64,000 nucleotides of DNA from Anaerolineae bacterium. Lineage in GTDB: Bacteria > Chloroflexota > Anaerolineae > Aggregatilineales > Ch27. The notes under the pieces are model-generated. The model did not search any database. It worked only from the letters and a program-made list of their open reading frames with translations, and was not told the DNA's origin. Below are positions 33,331-42,423 of the stretch, piece by piece (position 1 is the first letter of the stretch; each line of letters begins with the position of its first letter). The DNA lies in assembly GCA_013178165.1 (NCBI GenBank), contig JABLXG010000011.1, forward strand, positions 1 to 64,000, written 5' to 3'. A program made the translations under genes and the position numbers.

Positions 33331-34362
33331 TCAGCCGACATACTCCGGCGAGACCCGCATCCCCGTCGCTGCCGCGCGGAGCAGCGCCTCCAGCACGGCC
33401 ACATCACGCAGCCCCTCCAGCGGCGAGTTGCGATGCGCCGTGCCGGAACGGATGGCCGCGGCAAATGCCGCCAGTTCACCATCCACCCCGCCAAATGGCT
33501 TCACCGCAAGCGTCTGCGTCTGGCCGTCTACCGTCAGTTCCAGCGCCTCGTTACGGACAATCCGCAGCGCCCCCCGCTCGCCGACGATCTGCAGCGCCCC
33601 GTACCAGGGCGCTCCCCCGGCGTAGGTGATACTGTAAGACGCCAGCGCCCCGCCCTCAAACAGCAGGGCGGCGCTGAGCGTATCGGCCGGCGGCAGGTCA
33701 GGCCGCTGGCGGGTCGTGGTCGCGGTCACGGAAGCCACCTCGCCCAGGATCAGGCGCAGCCCGGCCATGTGATGCACCCCGCCATCCAGCAGAAAGCCGC
33801 CGGGGAATGATTCGTCGCGCCGCCAGGAGGTATGGTAATACGGATTATCCGGCGTCATGGCCACGTGGATCGCCCAGTCGGCCAGCAGCACGCGCCCGAT
33901 CGTCCCGCTGGCGATGATCTCCGCCGCCCGGACAAACGGCGCTTCGTAGCGGTAGTTCTCCGCCACCATCCACACCAGGCCGGGCCGGGCCGCCACCTGC
34001 GCGGCATAGTCGGCCAGCAGCCGCCGCCCGGCGGAAACATCCGGGGCCATCGGCTTTTCGCTGATCACGTGCTTGCCGGCGGCCAGCGCCTGGCTGACCA
34101 CCGCCGGTTGCACCCCGATCGGCAGGACGATATCCACCGCCTCGATGTCTCCCCGCGCCAGCAATGCCGCCGAATCCTGGTACACCTCAACCGGCCCATC
34201 CAGCAGCGCCGCCAGCTTGCCGGCGGATTCCGCCGTGCGGCTGCATACCGCCACGATCTCAAAAGCATCCCCCAGCGCCTTAATGGCGGGAACATGGGCC
34301 TGCCGCGCGAACAGCCCTGCGCCGATAATGCCCAGCCGGATCGGGCCTTTGCCCTCGCTCAT
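33331..34362 (-). CDS. Gfo/Idh/MocA-family NAD(P)-dependent oxidoreductase
   Basis: 343 residues. The Rossmann domain starts RLGIIGAGLFARQAHVPAI (GxGxxA type), with EKPMAPD near 98, the motif shared by the family. The C-terminal alpha/beta domain contains the FPGGFLLDGGVHHMAG segment with the conserved Asp and His pair. Members oxidise or reduce sugars and inositols. The ATG overlaps the stop of the metalloprotease-like gene by four bases. Its substrate cannot be told; a sugar is likely given the rest of the window. Confidence 0.9.
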   Translation of the reverse strand: MSEGKGPIRLGIIGAGLFARQAHVPAIKALGDAFEIVAVCSRTAESAGKLAALLDGPVEVYQDSAALLARGDIEAVDIVLPIGVQPAVVSQALAAGKHVISEKPMAPDVSAGRRLLADYAAQVAARPGLVWMVAENYRYEAPFVRAAEIIASGTIGRVLLADWAIHVAMTPDNPYYHTSWRRDESFPGGFLLDGGVHHMAGLRLILGEVASVTATTTRQRPDLPPADTLSAALLFEGGALASYSITYAGGAPWYGALQIVGERGALRIVRNEALELTVDGQTQTLAVKPFGGVDGELAAFAAAIRSGTAHRNSPLEGLRDVAVLEALLRAAATGMRVSPEYVG

Positions 34363-35708
34363 CCCTCTGCCTCCTTCACCGTTTCACCAGCTCCCACCTG
34401 CGCCAGCACAGCCATCGCCAGCGCCCGCTCCGGAGCACGCACCACGACCGCCTCCACCATCCCGTGCTGCAAACAGCGCACATCCTCCCCGTACCAGCAC
34501 AGCGTCGTTTCGTCCACCGGGAAGCCGGGGCTGTCATAAAGGCGGGCGGCGTAACCCTGGTAGGCGGCGGCGAACTCCGCCGCGTCAGCAGCGGTATCCC
34601 AGGCCAGGCGCAGCGCCAGCACGATCCGCCCGTCGGCGTCAACGTACAGGCGGTAGCGGTCGCCGCCCCAGCCCGCCGCTGCGCTATCTGCTGTGGCCCG
34701 CGGCAACCGCTGGCGGAGATGCTCGCGCAGGGTGAATTCGCCCAACGTCCGTTCCCAAAGCAGCGTCCAGCCAGGGCCAAGCGCTTCCTCCAGCGGCGGC
34801 AGGGCCACCGCCAGCGGCGCGTCCCCGGCCAGGTAGCGATCCGGATGCAGTACCTGCTCAGTGGAGTCCGGGGGGCGGGCGTAGGCGGCGTCAACACCGG
34901 CCCAGCCGCCCGCCTTCATGAACAGGGCGTAGGCGAAGTCGCGCCCGGCGGTATAGGGAAAGAGCAGCTCGGCCTGGGTGATCGGCGGGGCGGCCAGCAG
35001 CGCCGCCGTCCGCACACCCAACGCCTCCCCCAGCAGGTCAAAGGCGGCGGCAGGACTGCGGCGCAGCAACCAGGCCTCGTAGCCCTCGGTCAGCAACATG
35101 GCGTCACCCTCGACCAGCGCCTGGCGGGCCAGGATGGCATCCGGCGCGGCGGAAAAATGCGCCTGATCCACCCCCAGGGCGACCAGATCAAAGTGCTGAT
35201 CCTGCAGGGCGTGGGTGAATTCATGGGCGTAGAGGATGCGGGTCATGGCGGTCGCTTCCTGCGCGGCGCTGATCACAAACATGGCCTGCAGATCGGGGTC
35301 GTAAAAGCCGCCGATCTGCTCGTCCAACACGGCCAGCTGCACCGCCCGCAGGTCGGTATCCGGCGGCATGAAATCGAAGGCATGGTAGAAGAGCGCGTCG
35401 GCGCGGGCCAGCGCGGGCGGGTACTCGTCATCGAGCATCCGCCTCAGGTAGTCCAGCAGTTCGGGGCGGGTCAGGAAGGCGCGGGTCACCGGGCGCAGCG
35501 GCTCCAGATCGCGCAGGATGGCTGTCGCCGCCTCAACATGGTCAAGCCGGGCGATCAGGGCCGGGTCGTTAAGAGGGGCGAAGAAAGGCGTTGCCGTCGG
35601 GATAGGACCGCCCTGAGCGGCAACAACCCCGCCCGGCAGTCCGCTGAGCAGCGCAACGATGATAATGACCACCGCAGCCAGCGCCGCTCGCCATTTGCCT
35701 GTTTCCAT
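34359..35708 (-). CDS. Secreted or membrane-anchored protein with HExxH metalloprotease-like motif
   Basis: 449 residues from the ATG at 35708 (GGAGAGG upstream); the in-frame start at 35747 adds only hydrophilic leader. A hydrophobic segment (about 8-30) ends at AAQGG, a signal peptide or anchor. The motif YAHEFTHALQDQH gives His162, Glu163 and His166, and the downstream ALVEGDAM supplies a candidate third zinc ligand Glu, as in gluzincins. The remainder is helical and not recognised. It is the first gene of a two-gene unit with the Gfo/Idh/MocA oxidoreductase (four-base overlap), an odd pairing. Confidence 0.72.
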   Translation of the reverse strand: METGKWRAALAAVVIIIVALLSGLPGGVVAAQGGPIPTATPFFAPLNDPALIARLDHVEAATAILRDLEPLRPVTRAFLTRPELLDYLRRMLDDEYPPALARADALFYHAFDFMPPDTDLRAVQLAVLDEQIGGFYDPDLQAMFVISAAQEATAMTRILYAHEFTHALQDQHFDLVALGVDQAHFSAAPDAILARQALVEGDAMLLTEGYEAWLLRRSPAAAFDLLGEALGVRTAALLAAPPITQAELLFPYTAGRDFAYALFMKAGGWAGVDAAYARPPDSTEQVLHPDRYLAGDAPLAVALPPLEEALGPGWTLLWERTLGEFTLREHLRQRLPRATADSAAAGWGGDRYRLYVDADGRIVLALRLAWDTAADAAEFAAAYQGYAARLYDSPGFPVDETTLCWYGEDVRCLQHGMVEAVVVRAPERALAMAVLAQVGAGETVKEAEG

Positions 35709-36149
35709 GGCCTGCCCCTCTCCACAGGATACGCCGCGCCAGAGCATTAATTTTCACAACTTTTTGGAAAAACGGTTAATAAACGCTACACACAATTCTA
35801 ATGTGGAAAATTTACCAAAATTTACCCTCTTCCCCCGGCAAGCTGCCTACAATAATACCAGACGGGGGGACTTTTTTCCTACCACCGCTGCTCCCCTCCC
35901 CCTCCAGAGCCGGGGAGCGATAGTACCGCTTCAATCTTCGGGCACCCTGCTCCCTTTCCTCCCCGGGCCGCCATCCTGTCGTGCTCATGACGCACTGTTG
36001 TGCTGGAGAAGAAAGGAGCGACCCGACCGCAAGGACGAACGCCCCGTTGAACTTCCCGCCACGCCGGGCGGCTACAGGCCCGATCGGCCTGCGGGAGAAC
36101 TGATTTTATTTTGATAACCACTGAGTTGTACAGGGAGTCAACAGAAACG
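35709..36149. other. Divergent intergenic region with an AT-rich tract
   Basis: 441 bases between two divergent secreted-protein genes, no gene seen. The stretch 35745-35830 is strikingly A+T-rich for this genome and contains a tandem ten-base repeat (AAAATTTACC twice, 35807-35826) and TTTTCCACA-like words on the minus strand. A TACAAT at 35848-35853 is a possible -10 box for the plus-strand gene, without a good -35. The rest is ordinary GC-rich sequence. Confidence 0.5.
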
Positions 36150-38006
36150 ATGCGAACCAAAACCCTTGTAACGCTGATCGCCCTCGCGGCGATCCTGACC
36201 GTGGCACTGCCAGCGCTGGGGCAGGGGCAGGCAGGCACGACCCTGATGGCCTATAAAACGGCTGAGGGCTACTGGGAACGCGAGTTTGAGTGGACGATTG
36301 AAAAGTCCGTGACACCCGCTACCTGGAACCTGTTCACTGGCGACAGCGGCACGTCACAGTACACCATTACGGTCACCAAGAGTGCCCCCGTTGATACTTA
36401 TGGCGTCAGTGGCCAGATCTGCGTGACCAACGGCGGGTCCGTGACTACTGAGAACCTGAAGCTCGTCGATCAGGTGGAGTACAAGACCGGCGCCGGTCAG
36501 TTCCAGCCACTGCCGGGCGCATCGCAAACCATCATCCCAACAACGCAGCTTGGGCCTGGAGAAACCGGGTGCTACAACTATGACATCACCTTCACCCCTG
36601 TTGCAGGTGCGCAATACCGCAACTCGGTCAAGGTGACCATCACCAACCATTCTGGCCATCTGGGTGAGGAATTTGGTCCGGAGCCAAAAGCCGACTTCAG
36701 CCTGCCCGCCAGCCCAACCCTGATCAACGACTCGATCAACGTCGACGACACCAACGGCGGCTCGTGGGCCTTTAGCAACAGCGGCTCAGTGTCATACAAC
36801 GCAACCTTCACCTGCGACGCTGACGAAGGCACGCACAACAACACCGCCACCATCCGCGAGACCGGCCAGTCCGACGATGCCTCAGTCACCGTCAACTGCT
36901 ACACACCGACCGTGAGCAAGACCGCTGTCACGCTCTTCACCCGCACCTACAACTGGACGATCGACAAGGTCGGCGACCAGACTTCATTGACGCTCTCCAC
37001 AGGGCAGACGTTTGTGGTTAATTATGGCGTGACGGTGGCTGCAACCTACACCGACAGCGACTGGCGCGTCGGGGGTGTGATCAGCGTAACCAACCCCCAC
37101 CCGACCGCAGCCCTGACAGTTAATGTTACCGACGTGGTTTCGCCTGATATTGTGGCGTGGGTTGACTGTGACTTCGTGACCGAAGGTTACCAGTCCAGCC
37201 TGACGGTCCCGGCTGGCGAGACAGGCGCCTGCAACTACGGCGCATCGCTCCCGGATGCGTCGTCCCGCACCAACACCGCCACCGCCACGCTGCAAAATTA
37301 CAGCTATGACTACCAGTTGAAAGCAACGCCCGACGGCACGACCAACTTCACCGGCACGGCGGACGTGATCTTCCTCACAACGCCAACCACTGAAATCGAC
37401 GAGTGCATTACCGTCACTGATGACAAAGCTGGTTCACTCGGTGTTGTGTGCTACCCCGACCTGCCCAAGACGTTCACCTACAGCCTGGATGTCGGCCCGT
37501 ATGACGTCTGTGGCGAATACCAGTTCGTCAACGTCGCCTCGTTCGTCACCAACGACACCAGCGCAACCGGTAGCGACAGCTGGACGGTGGCCGTGTCCGT
37601 GCCGTGCGGTGGCTGCACGCTGACCCCCGGCTACTGGAAGACGCACTCCATCTATGGCCCGGCGCGGTGGCCCGATGATGCCTGGTATCTGCTATCCGCC
37701 TTTGGCCCGGACACGCCGTTCTTCAGCAGCGGTAAGACCTGGTACCAGGTGCTGTGGACGCCGCCCAGCGGCGGCAACGCCTACTACATCCTGGCCCATG
37801 CCTACATCGCCGCCAAGCTGAACGTCCTGAACGGGGCGGATCCAAGCGCAATCTCGGGTACCCTGGCACACGCAGAGTCTCTGCTGAGCAGATTCACGCC
37901 CAGTGACAGGCTGTCGCGCCAGACCCGTTCGGACTTCATCTCTACGGCGGGCGTCCTCGACCGATACAACAACGGCCTGATCGGCCCCGGCCACTGCGAC
38001 GAATAG
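36150..38006 (+). CDS. Secreted surface protein with beta-sandwich repeats and TPGYWKTH C-terminal domain
   Basis: 618 residues from the ATG at 36150 (AGGGAG upstream). Signal peptide 1-25 ends LGQGQ. Several DUF11/CARDB-like beta-sandwich units follow, each with CNYD/CNYG-type Gly-Glu-Thr-Gly-x-Cys-x-Tyr motifs (GETGCYNYDITF, GETGACNYGASL) near 145 and 365. The last 130 residues start CTLTPGYWKTHS and are Trp/Tyr-rich, a module found at the end of many bacterial surface proteins with unknown role. There is no membrane anchor or LPxTG, so it is probably released or held by other means. A terminator follows. Confidence 0.78.
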   Translation: MRTKTLVTLIALAAILTVALPALGQGQAGTTLMAYKTAEGYWEREFEWTIEKSVTPATWNLFTGDSGTSQYTITVTKSAPVDTYGVSGQICVTNGGSVTTENLKLVDQVEYKTGAGQFQPLPGASQTIIPTTQLGPGETGCYNYDITFTPVAGAQYRNSVKVTITNHSGHLGEEFGPEPKADFSLPASPTLINDSINVDDTNGGSWAFSNSGSVSYNATFTCDADEGTHNNTATIRETGQSDDASVTVNCYTPTVSKTAVTLFTRTYNWTIDKVGDQTSLTLSTGQTFVVNYGVTVAATYTDSDWRVGGVISVTNPHPTAALTVNVTDVVSPDIVAWVDCDFVTEGYQSSLTVPAGETGACNYGASLPDASSRTNTATATLQNYSYDYQLKATPDGTTNFTGTADVIFLTTPTTEIDECITVTDDKAGSLGVVCYPDLPKTFTYSLDVGPYDVCGEYQFVNVASFVTNDTSATGSDSWTVAVSVPCGGCTLTPGYWKTHSIYGPARWPDDAWYLLSAFGPDTPFFSSGKTWYQVLWTPPSGGNAYYILAHAYIAAKLNVLNGADPSAISGTLAHAESLLSRFTPSDRLSRQTRSDFISTAGVLDRYNNGLIGPGHCDE

Positions 38007-38061
38007 CCACTCATCCGGCGAGCGCGGGTGCAACGCCCGCCGCTCGCACCGCTCAACCACC

Positions 38062-38097
38062 GGGGCGCTCCCACGCGGGGGCGCCCCTTCTTTTCCC
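38062..38097 (+). terminator. Intrinsic terminator after the TPGYWKTH protein gene
   Basis: GGGGCGC (38062-38068) pairs with GCGCCCC (38081-38087), followed by TTCTTTT. Confidence 0.75.
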
Positions 38098-38137
38098 GGC
38101 CTCCCTTCTCTTGCCCCTGGCCTCCTGGCGCTGAGGC

Positions 38138-38166
38138 TTGTTCCCCGCCCCTGGCTGTGTTAAAGT
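38138..38166 (+). promoter_or_regulatory. Candidate kamA promoter
   Basis: TTGTTC (38138-38143), 17 bases, TAAAGT (38161-38166), about 50 bases before the ATG of kamA. The hexamers are moderate, the spacing ideal. Confidence 0.45.
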
Positions 38167-38223
38167 CGGGGCGTATCCTGACCGGCCGCCGCAGGGCGGC
38201 AGATTTTAGCCAGGGAGCCAAGC

Positions 38224-39594
<1,371 letters not shown>

Positions 39595-39603
39595 GGGTGA
39601 TGG

Positions 39604-39629
39604 TAGGGGCGCAGCATGGTGCGCCCCTA
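39604..39629. terminator. Stem-loop between convergent genes
   Basis: TAGGGGCGCA (39604-39613) pairs perfectly with TGCGCCCCTA (39620-39629), loop of six. It lies ten bases after kamA and overlaps the stop codon of the minus-strand gene at 39627. The T-runs are poor on both sides, so it may act for both strands with limited strength. Confidence 0.5.
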
Positions 39630-40208
39630 TTCGTAAATTTCCACGCTGTTAAGGATGCTCTCCAGCAGCGGGCGCTCGGACTCCCACTGGTCGACCGGGG
39701 CCGACTGAACGAACAGGTAGATGGTCACCACGCCAGCGCGCAGGGCGGTGATGCGGGTGCGCAATTCCGGCCAGCCCTCAAACTCGCTGCCCTGCACCTC
39801 CACCGTCAGCGCCTGGCGGCCCTTGAAGCTGGTCGGCGTCACCGCCTGCACCAGCGCCCATTCGCGGTTGGGACGCAGCGGGCCGCGCCGCAGGTACTCA
39901 TCCAGGGCGGCTTCCAGGCTGCCCTCCATGGCCAGCGTATTGCTGCGGTGGATGGTGAAGCTCGGCCCCGGCACGCCCTGAAAGGTTGTCGGGCGGGCCA
40001 GGATCAGCACACCCACCTGTGGAATCTGGTACATCCAGCCATCCGGATAGCGAAAGCTGAAGGCGGTCGGGCTTTTGGTGTATTCGTGCACCAGCGGCGG
40101 CGTGGCAGGCCGGGCGGTCAGGACGATGATCATCACCGCCGCGGCAACGACGATCACGGCGGCCAGCGCCAGCAGCAGCCGGCGCGATGGGCGGCGTAGG
40201 GCGGACAC
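39627..40208 (-). CDS. Single-pass membrane-anchored protein, function unknown
   Basis: 193 residues from the GTG at 40208; GAGGGG stands nine bases upstream, while an ATG at 40271 would lie deep in the permease gene. One membrane helix (about 10-30, LLLALAAVIVVAAAVMIIVL) is followed by an extracytoplasmic domain of 160 residues with SFRYPDGWMYQIPQVGVLI, similar to PsbP/MOG1-like or DUF1795-type folds. It is 13 bases downstream of the oppC-like gene and probably in that transcript. Confidence 0.68.
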   Translation of the reverse strand: MSALRRPSRRLLLALAAVIVVAAAVMIIVLTARPATPPLVHEYTKSPTAFSFRYPDGWMYQIPQVGVLILARPTTFQGVPGPSFTIHRSNTLAMEGSLEAALDEYLRRGPLRPNREWALVQAVTPTSFKGRQALTVEVQGSEFEGWPELRTRITALRAGVVTIYLFVQSAPVDQWESERPLLESILNSVEIYE

Positions 40209-40221
40209 GGCGATTTCCCCT

Positions 40222-41139
40222 CTAAGTGCGGCCACGCACGTTCCTGGGGTCCAGGGCGTCGCGCAGGCCATCGCCGACCAGGTAGAAGCACAGCACGGTC
40301 AGCGTAATCAGCAGGCCGGGCCAGACCACCAGGTGCGTGCCCTGCACGAAGTACGAACGGGACTCGGTCAGCATATTGCCCCAGGTCGGCGTCGGCGGCT
40401 GGACGCCCAGGCCCAGATAGCTCAGGCCCGATTCGATCAGGATCAGCGAACCGGCGTTGATGGTCAGGGATATGATCACGATGGAGAGCGTGTTGGGCAG
40501 GATGTGCTGCAGCATCAGCCACCAGTCCCTGGCCCCCACGGCGCGGGCAGCCATCATGAAGTCGCGTTCCTTGAGGGAAAGCACCTGTCCGCGCACCAAC
40601 CGGCAGGTGGTCACCCAGCCCAGCGCCCCCAGGATCAGAATCAACACCTCCGCCGAGGGCGACCAGACGGTGGCGGCGATCAGCAACAGGAAGATCGTCG
40701 GCACCGATTCCAGCGTGTTGATAAACCACATGATCAGATCGTCCACCGTTCCGCCATAGTAGCCGGAGATGATCCCCACCACTACACCGATCGTGATGGA
40801 AAGCAGGCTGGCGGTATAGGCGATCGACAGGGAGACCCGCCCGCCATAGAGCAGGCGGATGAACTGATCGCGGCCCAGATGATCAGTGCCCAGCAGGTTG
40901 CCCTGCCCCGGCGGGGTATAACGATTGGCCAGGTTGGTGCGGTTGACATCCACCTTGAGGATGTTTTCCGCTACTGACGGCCCCACGTAACAGATCAGGG
41001 TCAGGATCAGCAACATGCCCAGCGCGGCCATACTCAGCCGATCCCGCACAAAATGGTGCAGCGCATCAATCCAGAAGGAGCGTGACCGGTAGACCTCGGT
41101 AGTTTCTGCCAGATCCAGGATTCTGGTCTCGGTAGCCAT
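40222..41139 (-). CDS. Oligopeptide/dipeptide-type ABC transporter permease (OppC/DppC)
   Basis: 305 residues from the ATG at 41139, seven bases after AAGGAGG. One N-terminal helix, a soluble periplasmic loop with LLGTDHLGRDQFIRLLYGGR, and five more helices. The EAA loop GWVTTCRLVRGQVLSLKERDFMMAARAVGA is the ATPase docking motif. It is 11 bases downstream of the OppB-like gene and forms a heterodimeric channel with it. No ATPase gene is nearby, and the likely binding protein is encoded 6 kb away at 48315-49976. Confidence 0.93.
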   Translation of the reverse strand: MATETRILDLAETTEVYRSRSFWIDALHHFVRDRLSMAALGMLLILTLICYVGPSVAENILKVDVNRTNLANRYTPPGQGNLLGTDHLGRDQFIRLLYGGRVSLSIAYTASLLSITIGVVVGIISGYYGGTVDDLIMWFINTLESVPTIFLLLIAATVWSPSAEVLILILGALGWVTTCRLVRGQVLSLKERDFMMAARAVGARDWWLMLQHILPNTLSIVIISLTINAGSLILIESGLSYLGLGVQPPTPTWGNMLTESRSYFVQGTHLVVWPGLLITLTVLCFYLVGDGLRDALDPRNVRGRT

Positions 41140-41150
41140 GACACGCCTCC

Positions 41151-42179
41151 TTATTCCAGGCGGATGCGCGGGTCGATCCACGCATAGAGCACATCGGAGA
41201 GCAATACGCCCAGGATGTAGAGCACCGCGCCCAGCACAACCGATCCCATGATCAGGGGATAGTCACGCTGGAACACACCGTTGACCACCAGCCGGCCCAT
41301 GCCCGGCCAGCTGAAGACCTGCTCCGTGATCACTGCGCCGCCGAGCAGGCTACCCAGTCCAGGCCCGAGCAGGGCGGCGATCGGGATCAGGGCGTTGCGC
41401 AGGACGTGCCGGAACACGATCGTCCGCCGGCTGAGGCCCTTGGCGTAGGCCGTGCGAACGTAGTCCTGGCCGAGCACTTCGATCACCTCGGCCCGCATGT
41501 AGCGGGAGATGGTGGCGATGATGCCCAGTGACAGGACGGAAACAGGCATGATCATGTAGCGGATCGATTCCAGGATGTTGGTCTCAGCAGCAGGGCGCGT
41601 GATATCGCGCATACCACCCATCGGCAGCCAGCCCAGATTAACGCTGAAGATAATGATCAGAATCAGCGCCAGCCAGAAACCGGGCACGGCGTTACCGATC
41701 ACGGAAAGCACTCGCGAAAGCTGGTCGAACCAGGCCCGATTGTTGATCGCGGCAATGATCCCCAGCGGGATGCCAATCACGTAGCCGACAATCAGGGAGG
41801 TCAGGGTGAGCTGGAGCGTGGCCGGGATGCGCTCCACAATCAAGTCGGTCACACTGCGCTTGTGCTGCAGCGACTGGCCCAGATCGCCGCGCAAAAAGCC
41901 ATGCCGGGTGCCATAAACATCGCCTTCCCCGTCGCCATCAACATCGATCTTCACCCAATCGTTACCGATCAGCCAGTACAGGTATTGCACGAGTGGCGGT
42001 TGATCCAGACCAAGCTGGCGGCGGAGCTGAGCTGCGCCTTCCGGCGTGGAGGTGGGATTAAAGGTGATCAGGGTGACCGGATCGCCCGGTGCGGCCAGCA
42101 TCAGCAGAAAGGAGATGATGGTAATCCCGAACAGCGTGGGGATAGCCTGAACCAGACGGCGGATGATATAGGTGCGCAT
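41151..42179 (-). CDS. Oligopeptide/dipeptide-type ABC transporter permease (OppB/DppB)
   Basis: 342 residues opening MRTYIIRRLVQAIPTLFGIT, the classic OppB start. Six helices; EAA loop YMRAEVIEVLGQDYVRTAYAKGLSRRTIVFRHVLRNALIP. An insertion of about 35 residues between helix 1 and 2 (NDWVKIDVDGDGEGDVYGTR) holds a DxDxDGxGD-like acidic loop resembling a calcium site, unusual for this family. It is the first gene of the permease pair. A weak ribosome site (AAGG/AGGG) lies upstream. Confidence 0.92.
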   Translation of the reverse strand: MRTYIIRRLVQAIPTLFGITIISFLLMLAAPGDPVTLITFNPTSTPEGAAQLRRQLGLDQPPLVQYLYWLIGNDWVKIDVDGDGEGDVYGTRHGFLRGDLGQSLQHKRSVTDLIVERIPATLQLTLTSLIVGYVIGIPLGIIAAINNRAWFDQLSRVLSVIGNAVPGFWLALILIIIFSVNLGWLPMGGMRDITRPAAETNILESIRYMIMPVSVLSLGIIATISRYMRAEVIEVLGQDYVRTAYAKGLSRRTIVFRHVLRNALIPIAALLGPGLGSLLGGAVITEQVFSWPGMGRLVVNGVFQRDYPLIMGSVVLGAVLYILGVLLSDVLYAWIDPRIRLE

Positions 42180-42365
42180 ACGGATTCCCTACCTTCACAT
42201 GGCTAGCCGGGAGCCGCCGGACTGCGCGAGTGTATAGGAGATGTGGCATGAAATGCGGCAGGATAACCTGCGACAGCAGGCACCAGGGCTACAGGCAGAT
42301 ACTAGCCGCCAAGATTAGCAAACTCGACGATTTCCGGCAAAAAAAAGTAGCGCCCTCCGACCCAA

Positions 42366-42396
42366 ACAGCCCCCGCCGGGGATCGACGGGGGCTGT
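42366..42396 (-). terminator. Terminator of the large DUF11 surface protein gene
   Basis: ACAGCCCCCG (42366-42375) pairs perfectly with CGGGGGCTGT (42387-42396). On the minus strand TTTGGG follows at once and a longer T-run lies at 42347-42340. It closes the gene ending at 42424. Confidence 0.65.
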
Positions 42397-42423
42397 TGTA
42401 CGCTGGCTGCGGTGGAGCACAGC

